This document shows, piece after piece, positions 23,401-32,431 of a DNA stretch of 64,000 nt; position 1 is the first letter of the stretch, and every line of letters begins with the position of its first letter. The position numbers and the translations under genes were made by a program. The notes under the pieces are model-generated. The model did not search any database, had not been told where the DNA came from, and saw only the letters and a program-made list of their open reading frames with translations. This stretch comes from Metaphire vulgaris (lineage: Eukaryota; Annelida; Clitellata; Crassiclitellata; Megascolecidae): assembly GCA_018105865.1 (NCBI GenBank), contig CM030862.1, forward strand, positions 4,484,062 to 4,548,061, written 5' to 3'.

Positions 23401-24984
23401 TTCGTGCCATATCAATGATTGCAGAGGAGTGAGCTTTGCACAATTAGCGCAGAAGTCTCCACTGCAGCCAATGCATAGGAATCTACTAAGCAGATTGCGT
23501 AGTCTACAATTGCATGGAAATCTCAGTAACTTATATGTGACGTGTCGTGTTGAAATCAGTGGCGTAACCAGACTCAAAATGTAACCCGGGCAGCTGACCA
23601 AGGGGCTGTCCATAAATTATGTAAACGTTTTTTGGCGAATTTTGACCCCTTGGTCAACACCTGTCAAACTTGTTTAAACCCCTCCCCTATTTTGTTTACG
23701 TAATTTATGAACAGTCCCTAACTAAACAGAATCATTAAAAAATTAACACGAGGAATTTAACAATAGGCATCATGCAATCGGTCAGTTAACTTTGAGGAAG
23801 TTCAAGTTTCACATGTGCAGGTCATAAAGACTACATACTGTAGCGACATAAAACATAAACAAAATAAACTTAGGAATTATCAGGATCAAATAATGAGAAG
23901 TGTACCCGGTACACGTATGACCAACTAAGCATCCAATTATATTAGATTATAAACGACCCTGAGTTAATTACTAATTATAATATTAATAGATAAAGATGAC
24001 TTTAACTAATTGCCAATAAACGAAACTACCCTGAAGTCAATGCAATATGCGGCGTGTCTGATCACTGCTGCTCTTGAATTTATTAACGACGCTGTCAAGT
24101 TGAACCAAATTTCGTTGATGGAAATTAACGCAACAGAGGTGACAACCGCTTGCTCCGGATGTCATTTTACAAAGGAATTTTAGGAAACAACGGAGCTGGA
24201 CCTCTCGGGTCAAGGAGGTCAAATACCAGAGCAGCCGCCACTTTGCTGCTAGCCTGTGCTAGGACGGGTTTCCGAACACATTCGTAGCTCGCACAGGTCT
24301 AAGATACCTCAGGTATCTGCTACCCCTGCAATCACTGCCTATCAGTCACCAGCTCATAAATCTTCAGCATCTGCGACGCCCGAATGTCGTACGCTTCAAT
24401 TATCACCTTAGAGTTTCAGAGTCTCATTGAGTAGAGGGAGATGCAGAGGGAATAAATCGTCCACTCGGACAGGCGATTACCACCGTAACTGAAATTCGAT
24501 AGGCCTATATCACGTAGACACATAGACCAGCCAAACACAATAACTGTAGCCTAACTGTAGCCTGCACTTTTAGCTGATACCTGTAACCTGTTAATCACGC
24601 TTCCCAAAGACTGGGATTGACTATTAAAATAGTATTGCAATGACATGAATGGCAGTGCAAAAGTAAGCACAACCAAAAATTAACGCCATAATTTTAAATT
24701 GTTTCAACCCGGAATTTTTTCAACCCGGGCAGAAACCAAAGTAACCCGGGCATTGCCCGTAATTGCCCGGGCGTGGTTACGCCACTGGTTGAAATTCTAT
24801 TTGGAGTTTGTATTCTACCGAGAGGAGGCGCTAGTGACCTTTAACCTTTCTGCAACCTGTTTTGTCGTCAGGTCGTCTGGCTGCCCTGTGGCCACTGCTG
24901 GGCATCTGCGCTGAGGCAATCATACTGTCCATCATAATATTCGTCTATGAGAAGAATCGAATGAAGAAGAGAGAAGCAGAGTGA
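11017..24984 (+). CDS. BSG: Basigin/neuroplastin-family three-Ig membrane glycoprotein
   Basis: Seen: six exons (11017-11104, 17242-17574, 18508-18690, 20709-20786, 22505-22804, 24872-24984) join to 1095 nt, 364 residues; every intron is phase 1. Order: hydrophobic signal peptide; Ig1 (Cys in HLICEES and EYHCQNN); Ig2 (RLQCFP, GEYTCVL), split by an intron; Ig3 ([17 protein letters not shown]); membrane helix [20 protein letters not shown]; tail [12 protein letters not shown]. Ten or so N-x-S/T sites lie in the Ig part. The LAALWP...AE...FxYEK signature, with a Glu inside the membrane, is diagnostic of basigin, neuroplastin and embigin. Family knowledge: basigin-type proteins escort monocarboxylate transporters to the plasma membrane and act in adhesion. 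Three Ig domains resemble neuroplastin-65 and long basigin; a single invertebrate gene may be co-orthologous to both. Confidence 0.95.
11105..12524. other. First basigin intron, 5' part
   Basis: Contains CAG/CTG-rich sequence next to the donor (11115-11145). Otherwise no gene, element or RNA is recognised. Confidence 0.4.
12525..12690. repeat. Long hairpin (foldback) element
   Basis: Arms at about 12537-12582 and 12610-12655 are nearly perfect inverted copies (TTTGAGTATTTAGATAAGTA against TACTTATCTAAATACTCATA; GTCACGCGCC against GGCGCGTGAC). The outer flanks TTAGGTCCCCC and GGGGTCCTAA also pair. Probably a small foldback MITE. Confidence 0.8.
12760..13160. repeat. Degenerate array of the palindromes ACTCTAGAGT and GTACCTAGGTAC
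   Basis: Two self-complementary words alternate about every 16 bases: ACTCTAGAGT and CCTAGGTAC, joined by CATCATA- or AACG-like spacers (for example GTACTCTAGAGTACATCATA followed by CCTAGGTACAACG). The period is roughly 32 bp and copies are heavily mutated. No coding capacity. Confidence 0.8.
13220..13557. repeat. Duplicated segment, copy 1 (with inserted palindrome motifs)
   Basis: Shares long identical runs with 13838-14115 (CTCTGGTTCAGGTACTTAGT, GATCAGCGACCAACTG, GGAGGATCTCTAGGAGAG, TTCTTTTTCAACAAT). It differs mainly by extra bits such as TAGGTAC, CTAGGTA, GACTCTA and TATCTAGAGT. Confidence 0.85.
13838..14115. repeat. Duplicated segment, copy 2 (without the inserts)
   Basis: Same order of blocks as 13220-13557 but shorter at each place where copy 1 carries a palindrome-like insert. 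It is preceded by a GGGTTGGGTTGGGTT block, as is copy 1. Confidence 0.85.
14116..15340. other. Basigin intron, no gene seen; GAT/AAT microsatellite at 14383-14454
   Basis: (GAT)n followed by (AAT)n and then CACTTCTATAGCATCAGAGC, a layout like LINE 3' tails elsewhere in the window read on the minus strand. The rest shows nothing recognisable. Confidence 0.5.
15358..15935. repeat. Low-complexity CT, CTC, GTC, GGC and CA tracts
   Basis: Successive CT-rich, (CTC)n, (GTC)n, (ATC)n, (GGC)n and, after 15880, (CA)n tracts. A 159-codon minus-strand frame runs across them but is built of acidic and alanine runs without domain character. Confidence 0.85.
16024..16270. mobile_element. hAT-type non-autonomous element
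   Basis: Ends CAGGGGCGGCTCTAGA and GGCTAGAAGCGCCACTG are imperfect inverted repeats. Flanks acgcagtc (16016-16023) and actcagtc (16271-16278) are an 8-bp duplication with one change. It contains two GACGACCTTTATTGCTCGTCA motifs. Confidence 0.8.
17242..17574 (+). CDS. BSG: Basigin-like exon 2: first Ig domain
   Basis: After acceptor tctctttcaaag the exon encodes [20 protein letters not shown] through the LICEES cysteine, IKWTRKR, and [13 protein letters not shown] with the second cysteine. Sites NETG, NVTL, NVTR and NVTV could be glycosylated. Phase 1 at both ends lets the exon be skipped in frame, as happens for basigin isoforms lacking Ig0. Confidence 0.93.
17791..18190 (-). mobile_element. 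5'-truncated LINE 3' end with (AAT)n tail, minus strand
   Basis: The minus strand encodes a decayed LINE C-terminus ([30 protein letters not shown]), then the 3' UTR word TAGCGCTATG-like and an (AAT)n tail at 17791-17838. Same family as 19052-19526. Confidence 0.75.
18508..18690 (+). CDS. BSG: Basigin-like exon 3: first part of second Ig domain
   Basis: Encodes [32 protein letters not shown] and [11 protein letters not shown]: the first Ig cysteine and the invariant Trp. Acceptor tcatcctcag, donor gtaaga, phase 1 on both sides. Confidence 0.93.
19052..19526 (-). mobile_element. 5'-truncated LINE copy with an inverted 5' end
   Basis: Minus strand: [42 protein letters not shown] and [20 protein letters not shown] are the C-terminus of a CR1/L2-like RT protein, followed by a TATAAATTGTCATG-type 3' UTR and an (AAC/AAT)n tail at 19052-19080. 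The coding end at 19442-19474 is repeated inverted at 19494-19526. Confidence 0.88.
19526..19650 (+). repeat. GGGTT-block repeat
   Basis: Two blocks of GGGTTGGGTTGGG flank an 80-bp spacer and end in TAAAAATGGACCATGCATG and CATGTCTGG. The same layout occurs at 13721-13880 and 21978-22092. It is G-quadruplex-prone on this strand. Confidence 0.7.
20147..20475. repeat. Compound microsatellite
   Basis: (TC)n, (TA)n, an ATCCA/CCAT-rich stretch, (TGTC)n and (TC)n follow one another. All frames through it are artefacts. Confidence 0.95.
20709..20786 (+). CDS. BSG: Basigin-like exon 4: end of second Ig domain
   Basis: Encodes [20 protein letters not shown] and KVLHLF, the F-G strands with the second cysteine in the DxGxYxC motif. 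Acceptor gtgttgcag; strong donor gtaagt. Confidence 0.93.
21218..21678. mobile_element. Old DNA element with CAGGCCTGGATTT ends
   Basis: Ends CAGGCCTGGATTT and AATCCGGCCCTG are imperfect inverted repeats. The flanks gacaatag and ggcaacag agree at six of eight bases, so a decayed hAT duplication is possible. Non-coding. Confidence 0.6.
21978..22092 (+). repeat. GGGTT-block repeat
   Basis: GGGTTGGGTTGGGTTGGGTC, a short spacer, GGGTTGGGGTTGGGTT and then CTGAAAACCGATCCATGGAC: the same order as the 19.5-kb copy. A single block also lies at 20931-20953. Confidence 0.7.
22138..22379. mobile_element. Non-autonomous DNA element with CAGAGACGTCATT ends
   Basis: Ends CAGAGACGTCATTT and GAAATGATGTCTCTG are inverted. 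The words GCCCCTGATTTTTAGGA and GAAAAACAGTGAAATGA match the 7956-8277 copy. No convincing target duplication. Confidence 0.75.
22505..22804 (+). CDS. BSG: Basigin-like exon 5: third (membrane-proximal) Ig domain
   Basis: Encodes [37 protein letters not shown] and [14 protein letters not shown]: a complete I-set-like Ig domain with both cysteines and the Trp. Acceptor cgtttcgcag, donor gtcagt, phase 1 at both ends. Confidence 0.95.
22880..23548. other. Last basigin intron, left part
   Basis: An (ATT)n tract at 23049-23070 precedes sequence with no recognised gene or element ends. Confidence 0.4.
23557..24787. mobile_element. hAT-type element of 1.2 kb with CAGTGGCGTAACCA ends
   Basis: Inverted ends CAGTGGCGTAACCA and TGGTTACGCCACTG are flanked by an exact 8-bp duplication GTTGAAAT (23549-23556, 24788-24795). 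Subterminal words TAACCCGGGCA and GCCCGGGC also pair. No transposase frame remains. It ends 84 bases before the last basigin exon and contains a nested MITE. Confidence 0.92.
23602..23718. mobile_element. Nested short MITE with GGGGCTGTCCATAAATTA ends
   Basis: Ends GGGGCTGTCCATAAATTATG and TAATTTATGAACAGTCCC are inverted; the inside has GACCCCTTGGTCAACACCTG. The 50724-51121 element has the same ends, with a TAA duplication suggesting a Harbinger-type element. Confidence 0.75.
24872..24984 (+). CDS. BSG: Basigin-like exon 6: membrane helix, tail and stop
   Basis: Encodes [27 protein letters not shown] and NRMKKREAE, then TGA at 24982-24984. The acidic residue inside the helix matches the basigin Glu known to matter for transporter pairing. 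The tail has only about a dozen residues; vertebrate basigin has roughly forty. Confidence 0.95.
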
Positions 24985-25706
24985 TCCTTTTACTTAACTG
25001 CCCTTTGATGGTATTAATCATCGTAAGCCAATTTAACTCAGAACAGCATTGTTAAGCATTAGTCGCCTTTGGCTACTCATGCCACTGTGGCGACACGGGG
25101 AGGGTATTCTACCTGGTATCTCTATGCCCAGGAGGACTTCCTCTCATACAGGTGACTAGCTCATCTTAAGACAAGCAGATTGTTCGTCTTATTCTTTTTG
25201 CTGAACGTGAACCGACTTCCTTCTCTCTCTCCCTCGCGCCACCCTTTCATCTATGACTGTATCTGAAATTAACACTCCGGACCCTTTCACTCCGCTTAAG
25301 GCCTAACGAGCGTTCCCAAAGTAATCCTTTTACTTACTGCCCTTTACCTTATTAATCACGCGCCCTTTAAACTCTAAGGAATCCACTCCTCTCCTGTTAA
25401 CTATAGAGCCCTTTCGTCACGCACGTTGTGCGGTTCCTTATTATCTCAGGGAGTGATCGCACTATTCTCAATACGGCACTTCCTTCCTATCTGGAGCACA
25501 GAGCCTGTTCTCTCCTCTGAGCGACGTACAGAATCTGATTCTACGATCTGATGACCATTCGTTCCATGGGTCCGGTCAACCAATCCAAATCTAAAATCCG
25601 AGCTTTCGACCCGGTTAAAGGCAGCAGGTCCGCCGTGGCAAATGCCCAGAGGCCCGGCTATACGTTATGGGACCCGACCGGTCCATAATAATGTTATCTC
25701 ACGCAA
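24985..25706 (+). other. Probable 3' UTR of the basigin-like gene
   Basis: Non-coding sequence between the stop codon and the first downstream AATAAA. No repeat ends are recognised. Confidence 0.45.
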
Positions 25707-25712
25707 AATAAA
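25707..25712 (+). promoter_or_regulatory. Candidate polyadenylation signal of the basigin-like gene
   Basis: AATAAA in cgcaaAATAAAaag, 723 bases after the stop codon. No cleavage evidence. Confidence 0.45.
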
Positions 25713-25849
25713 AAGTTTATCATGAATACGCTGTGGAAGGCGCCGAGTACCCGCTGAAGTTGATTGAGGGGGATGTGGGTGGGGGTGATGAAAGGTATTG
25801 CGTGGTGCATCTTTAACGCCTTTAACGTCTTCAAAAGTCTGACAAGCAA

Positions 25850-25850
<1 letters not shown>

Positions 25851-25921
<71 letters not shown>

Positions 25922-25990
25922 TAACTTGACAATTTCTTAAGCGCAGTAACATAGCTAGGTGGCTAAAGTCAAAGGCGCTGTAGAGGGAAG
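25851..25990 (-). mobile_element. LINE 3' tail with (AAT)n, minus strand
   Basis: A long (ATT)n tract (25851-25919) is followed by TTGACAATTT, AAGCGCAGTAACATAGC and GTCAAAGGCGCTGTA, as in the LINE copies at 17.8 and 19.1 kb but with almost no upstream part. Confidence 0.7.
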
Positions 25991-26315
25991 CAAAAGATAT
26001 GGTCACCGCCACTTTTTCGCATTTAATGTGCATACTTTTTGAAAATTGTTGAACTGTTTTGAGGACAAACTTACTAAAAATTAAAACTTTAGAAACTGTT
26101 TAGGGGCCCGTGACTGCTCTGCCCAGGGATCTGGAATTTCTCTCGATGGACATGAAAGGCAAGCGACGACGCATGTGGCTTACGCCATTAATCTAGATTA
26201 GCTACTAGTTTGCAATTTTTTCAGACCCTCGTTTATCTTCGCAGCTGAACGCTACTGCGCCTAAGCGATGCAGTGTTGAGTTGTTCGAACTTCGCAGATG
26301 CCACGATTTGTATCT

Positions 26316-26420
26316 ACAGTAGGACAGTCACCCATCCATACCAACCCGCGCTCAATGCTGCTTAACTACGGTGCTCTAATGGGAACTGATCGCAGAATGC
26401 CAATGCAGCGCCCTAACCTA
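26316..26420 (-). pseudogene. 5S rRNA-like relic
   Basis: The plus strand reads CAGTCACCCATCCATACCAA, CAATGCTGCTTAACTACGGT and GATCTAATGGG-like words, resembling the reverse complement of eukaryotic 5S rRNA (GGTCNCCCATCCAAGTACTA, CTGCTTAACTTC). It is degenerate and one end does not match, so it may be a pseudogene or a 5S-derived SINE head. Confidence 0.4.
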
Positions 26421-28049
26421 CTCTTCTCCATTGATTATATTTTCATTTGTACTTTAAGACTTCATATTGAGCCGCCAAGGCAGAGGCTAGGATTTTCATT
26501 GCTAATGCAAAGTATTGCTAGCTCCTGAAAGTACAATAAGTAATCTATTTTATTGTCTTGTTCTAATTCATTATTTTCCGTGTCTAAATTCCTATTTCCA
26601 GTCACTGCTGCATATTCCAACGACAAACCCGATTTTACAGATTTTAGAGTAAAATAGAGTCATTTGCTAGACACACAAGTTCAGTCATCACGTTTATGGG
26701 ACGGTAAGTGATTTAAGCTAAGGAGGGAGACATGGTCAGTCGCCCTCGCTAGTACGCACCTGGAAACTCAACTTAGATCATCATTATGGCCCAAAAATTC
26801 GAAACAGAGAGGATTGGTGCATTTGGAGATCTACGCATTTGCATATGAGCAATTCCAGTGTATAAATTATGAACTGATTGAAAGTTAGTGCGTTAAACTG
26901 AAATGTGATGCATTTTTCAATTCGAAAACAGGACAAACTGCTTGGCATCTGGCAATGCGGATAATGTTCGACAACGGAAGTGAATTGGCGAATGGACGTT
27001 GGCGCCGATCGAAGTATATGGCGTGGCGATCGCTGATTGGACGAATCATTCGACAGAGCGGCCAGCGATTGGTTGATTGTGAAACAGCTGATGACATTTC
27101 TTTCTCAGCTGAAGAATCTTTAGAAACAGATTTTAATTTAGCGGTTTTAATCTGGCGTTCTTTATTCTGTCTCGATTTAGCTTAACAGAAGAGAATCAAG
27201 CCATTGTGACTGTAATCAGAGTTATAATCAACATAATATTATGTCGACGTCATTATCTCTGTCCATCGCCAGCGAAGACAATGACGACAATCAATCCACG
27301 AAAGTCGTCGCCATCACCTAATTCAATTGACAATGCAGGACAACTAGTTGAACCTTTAATCTTTCATCCGACTGCGCCATAGTCTCTGTCTATTCACTTA
27401 ATTGGTGACAATACAGAACCTGTATTGCTGTTACGGTTACTTGAATTTGTTCCCATTAAAACGATTCTTTGTCGTTGAAGTTGCTTCCTGTTTTGACTTA
27501 AAAACTACGATAAATAAATCCTTCGTAAATAGGGAGCAATTCAGTTTGAGTGATTCTTTCTCGAACTGACCGCTTCACGCGAATATTTCTAATTTCTCGC
27601 GATTTGAGGCAATTCCTACAACGTTTAACTGAGTGTCCCTTAAAAAGAATCGACTCTCTAATGTCATCCATCGGCCACAGACCTTTATCAAGCACGGCAC
27701 CGAAGATAACGGTTTCCTTAGAGGTCTATAACAATTCCAGATTATGCATAGAAAGTTCCTATAAACTGTTAAGAGTTTATGTGCATTTGGAAATCTCATG
27801 TTTGCCTTTATTTTGCCTTTCATGTTTACATTTGTTCCTAACCTTTGTTGCTTACCTTTCTTGTGATCTAGCTGTGGCATCTTGCATCTCAGTGAACCAG
27901 ACTCGCATTCGTCGTTTTAACTCGTTGACCTCTCATCATGACCTACATTCATTTGACCTCATTGTCTGCATATTTATGCAGAGCCAGAAAGTCTTTAAAA
28001 CAGGGAAAGACAAATAATAATATAAGCACTTTTAATCAGTGATGTCAAC
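26421..28049. other. Intergenic, nothing recognised
   Basis: Frames of up to 155 codons occur (27550-28017), but they lack domains, splice context or compositional support. No element ends are seen. Confidence 0.4.
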
Positions 28050-28190
28050 AAGAACTGACCCCAAGGACGAGGGCAAGAACAATGACAGACCCCAAAGACG
28101 AGAATAAGAACGAAGACCGAACCCCCAAGCACAAAGACCAGAAGGAATGACAAGGATCAAGGACAAGGACCGACCTCTGTCAAACAGACA
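28050..28190. repeat. Degenerate GACGAGGACAAGGACCGA-type minisatellite, left block
   Basis: Purine-rich units near AAGGACGAGGACAAGAAC repeat with variation. A second block lies at 28646-28820 with about 450 bp of AT-rich sequence between. Confidence 0.7.
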
Positions 28191-28645
28191 AAGGCAGAAA
28201 GGAAACAGAAACGATTTCAATTCGATTCACAAAATCAAAAATCAATAAAAAGAATGTTTAAACACAATCTAGTCAACAGCAATGTTGCATCCCAAATAAA
28301 CAAAGACATGAGTACATTGTGTAACAAAAGAAAATTAGAAATAATGAAAGTCATGCGTCCAGCTTATACTATAGATTTGTATTATACACCAGATAGAGTT
28401 AAGACATTGAAAGTTAAAGCCAATTTGCATCATTTAACCTTCACTCTAAACATAAAAGGAAGTTCTGCTTCTCCACTGGTGTTATAAGGGGAACAATGAC
28501 TACACAAAATTAGAGTAACTTAAAGCAAGTATTTAAATATAAATCCACATACTACTCTTACCTTGGAACATAATTATCAGTACAATTGAAAGTGAAAGTG
28601 GCATACAGCTAATTTGGTCCTTATAAGGATTTTTCAAAGACTAAG

Positions 28646-28820
28646 TAGCAAGGATGGGGACAAGGACCGACCTGCAAGGACGAGGATAAGGACGAGGACC
28701 GATTACATAAAAACGAGGATAAGGACGAGGACCGACTCCCAAAGGATGAGGACGAAGACAAGGACTTCAAATTGGTCCAGAAGGAGTCCTTAAGGACAAG
28801 GACCAGGACAAGGATTAACA
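28646..28820. repeat. Degenerate minisatellite, right block
   Basis: Units near AAGGACGAGGATAAGGACGA and GGACCGAC recur, related to the left block. Confidence 0.75.
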
Positions 28821-28917
28821 TCACTGATTTTAATTTTTGTAAAGCGCATTAACCTAAACTTGACATATGTGACATTATTGAATTATTAATGTTCACAGTA
28901 TGAAGTATAGACACTGG

Positions 28918-29514
28918 GCAGACGCGGGTACCAGCTGGACGTCTAAGAGCTACCGGGGGTGTTGCTTCCCCCACCCACGGCGAACGAGGAGTCCATATAT
29001 TTCCCAACGGCGTCGGTCGCATCATCATGAGGTGATTAATGGACCATCCAAGAAAAAGGCTCGAGCTACTGCGCTTTCCGTTCCTCTCGCCCCAAGGGAG
29101 CAAAAGTATTCAGGGACATCGCTTCGCTTAACCATGGATTGCGTAACAAACAACACCAGGGTTCGAGTCCCTGATTTACTTGCAACCGACAATCGAAGAC
29201 TCACCCATATTATGACGACTGCTAACCAAAGCTCCTCTGGATACGGTAACCCTCCGATGACCTTCGGCAGTCTGCTGCAACACCTTGACCTTCTCCATTC
29301 AACCAACATTGCTACCCGGAATGTTCTCGGGCTCTCTTCGCCAGGATATCTCACAGAACTGGCCCGACAGCTTGACTGTCTACCTGGGTCTACAACCTTG
29401 ACCACCACGGACTACGGATTACGGACTATGAATTTCACCCAGATTGAGCGCTCGTGAATAAGCGCCAAGCTTTCTGGCAGCGCTATGGAAATTTCGTCTT
29501 ACTCACTTACTTAC
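28918..29514 (+). mobile_element. Retroposon with a LINE-like 3' tail
   Basis: A 185-codon frame (28900-29457) without known domains ends just before GAGCGCTCGTGAATAAGCGC, TGGCAGCGCTATGGAAATTT and CTTACTCACTTACTTACC. That tail matches the 3' end of the LINE at 58500-60467. A promoter-like B box (GGGTTCGAGTCCC at 29159-29171) is present without a convincing A box. Best read as a LINE 3' part or a SINE using that LINE's tail. Confidence 0.5.
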
Positions 29515-31955
29515 CGACACCACATTGCCGTGGAAGGCTTAACTGAAACACGACTTTCAGGACATGAAGAAACCCACTCCGGGGTCTCTAAGCGTACACA
29601 TGGCGTCGCCCTATGTCTAAGACACTCACATGTCAATTCCCTCTGTGGCTGGAAGTTAATCTCCGACAGGATCCTGACCACAAAGATGTCCATCATTGAA
29701 ACGTGTTCATTGCCATCGAATGGTCGCATTTACGGAAATGGCAAGAAACTTTGGATGTTCGATGCTACGACCAACGAGTCACCTTAGTACAGTAAAAAGA
29801 TGCTCAGTTCGTCTTAGCGGAGACATTCCAGAACGTCAACGCACAACGTATGGGCCATATTTTTAGAGCCCAAGTGAGACAATACAAAAATGCTATCCAT
29901 TCATGCTGAACAACAGCCTCGGGGGAAGTGCCTCCTATTTAATGCCTTAAAATCAGTGGCTCCTGTTGGGACCATTTGTTACGCCTGCATACGTATTTTG
30001 AAATGGTTCCTCGAGCTACGCCCATCATCCCCGCATCGCGACCAAATCCATAATCCTGACGTTGCCAATGAACAATTGAACTCACACTGCTCAAACGATT
30101 TTTTTCATTTAATTCCGTGTTTTTTATTTAATACGCATTTACATTGTTAAGACATCGCCGTTTTATCATGCGACTTAAACGGGGAGCGCAATGAGTAGCT
30201 ATGAAACGCTCGCCCACCAACGCATCATTGCCTTAAAATACTACAGCATTAATTAAGGACATAGAAACGTGCGTTGATATCTAAGTCAATCACTCATTTG
30301 CACAACAGTGTAATATTGTTAACAGGTGACTAGCGAGTCTAAATAGAACACGTTTTTACAGAAGCCAGCAAATGAGCATTGCGCAATGCGTATAACTGTC
30401 AGGGTACTGAATATGCATTTCGTTCGGGTCTGTTGCGCTAGATCCAGGCCGTCTTCGCGTCCAGCCTTGAGAACTCAGTGTATGCGTGGCGTTGCATCAG
30501 ACAGCAGCATTGCTCAAGGACCAACAGGCCTAGCCCTGTCTAGGTCTCTAGGACAACGCCAAAACGCATAATATCGGGCTTAGGCTGCACGAGAGAACGC
30601 AATACTAACAATCGATTTGTATTACAGGTAAGTGACTGGTTCTATTCGCAGAATTCGCTTTATTGCTCAATAGACGATAGATTCAGACAGTTTTTAGCAA
30701 TTCTTTGTAAGCGATTTGCAGTCTCTTAGTCTAAACTAGATACATAAGCAGCGGAATAGCATTGGCACGTGACATAAGGCAGTTAACATGCAGTAACAGC
30801 TTTAGGACTCGATTAGAAGCGCAACAAGTAGGCTACTCGTATGAGCAGAGGTCGATTTGTAAAAAGCAGCGTTTAAGGGCTGCTGAGGGAATAAAAACCA
30901 GCGTTCTCTCTCTCCATCCATCCACTGGACAGCGACCCCAAACAATTTGCGTAATTTTTAAATATTTCTGTTTTACGCAGAAGTCTGGGAGCATCGTTCC
31001 AATAGCAACTCGTTAATTCTCGCTAATGTTTCGTCCTTGAAGAAGTCAAAGCCGGCCAATCGTTCCAGTCAGCGCTGATTTGTCTCTGGGTTTTTCCGTC
31101 GGTTTCGGTTTTCAGAACCATCGGGTCCTGGGTTTTCCAAAGCGCGCAGCCAGCAATGCAATGAGTGCAGAGAGCAAGACACTTGTGCATTATCTTCTAC
31201 CTTCAGCACATTGGCCTACTGCAGACCTCAGCGTTCCTGTGTCTGATCAATACTGCTGTTTGACAAATGTGAAGTAGGCATTTAAGATGACCCTATAGCT
31301 ACAGTATTACTGAGCTTGCCAATTAAAGGTTTTTAGTCTCGAGAATGTTAAAAGCAGCGAAGGTCGTTGCTGCGTTCATTTTTTTGTAATCGCTCTTCAG
31401 AACTGGTCCCATTAACCTTTCGCATTCTCAAAGAGTGATCGAAATAATTCAGAATGACTGCCCCACTTCACAGCACCTGGCGCGCAATTCGTGTCTTGGC
31501 AAAATAATGAAGGCTTGAAGTGGAGCTGAGTCGCCTGAGAGTGATAATCAATTGATAATTTATTGCACAAGCAGTGGCGTGCAGAGAGTGGTGGGCGAGA
31601 AGAAAGGTCGCCGAGTCAATTTTGGCGCTCCCGTCTGGTCGGTGGGTGCCCAGGGTCACCGCCCCACCTCCCCTCCCTTCTGCACTTTACCGTGCGCAAG
31701 AATTGGTTTTGATCCTGCCGCTATTCCTAGATGATGTCAGATTCAATAGTGGAGAGTGACACGGGGAAAACTTTTTATCCCCAACCACACCCCGCACCCA
31801 AACATTTCTTCCCGTCTCCGCATTGCTTCTCCCCGTCCCCGCCTCATCCCCGCAGCATTTGTTCCATCCCCTCTCTATCCCCGTACCAGCCTTTTCCGTC
31901 CCCTCATTTGCCCCGCTGTAAGCATCTAGCATGCTGTACGTTAACAAAACCCCTT
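29515..31955. other. Intergenic, nothing firmly recognised
   Basis: Around 31569 a CAGTGGCGTGCAGAG end-like word occurs with no partner found. 31770-31910 is pyrimidine-rich (CCCCGTCC-like). No coding or RNA gene is seen. Confidence 0.4.
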
Positions 31956-31963
31956 ATCGTAAC

Positions 31964-32316
31964 CCTTGGCGTAGCAGTGCACTCGTGCCGCCTATGGCTC
32001 CTGGCAAAAATGCCGCCCCAATTAAACTCTTATTACACCTGGCAAGCAAAAAAGGCCGTCGCCGCTAAATAAATTTGTAAATTTGCCGACCCTTCATAAT
32101 TTTCCGCCCCTTCGACAAAACTCCTCGATAACCCCGAGAAGCAAAAAAAAGGTAGTCGCCGCTAAATTTGCCACCCCTTCTAAATTTTGCCGCCCTTTCG
32201 CCAAAACTTCTCGACAACCCGACAAGCAAAAAAGGTCGCTTCCAAAATTTTCCGCCCCCATTATGTGTGCCGCCCATGGCTAAAGCCATAGTAGCCATTG
32301 GGACGCTACGCCTCTG
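31964..32316. mobile_element. hAT-type element of the CAGAGGCGTAGC family
   Basis: Right end GCTACGCCTCTG pairs with left end CCTTGGCGTAGC. Flanks atcgtaac (31956-31963) and atcgtaat (32317-32324) are an 8-bp duplication with one change. The inside has three CAAGCAAAAAAGG motifs each followed by GTCGCC- or GTCGCT-type bases and TTGCCGCCC words. Same family as 9060-9390. Confidence 0.85.
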
Positions 32317-32431
32317 ATCGTAATATGATACTATGCTTTGCTTGTAATTTATAGCGTCGTGTTTTCGACTGTTAAATGGTAATATAATAGTTATTAAAGT
32401 TTAAGTCCATGAGCAAAAAATATTGAGAACA

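Noticed and set aside
27550..28017. 155-codon plus-strand frame
   Set aside because: No recognisable motif, no splice pattern and ordinary non-coding composition.
28900..29457. 185-codon frame considered as a host gene
   Set aside because: It leads straight into a LINE-type 3' tail and has no domain; a retroposon explains it better.
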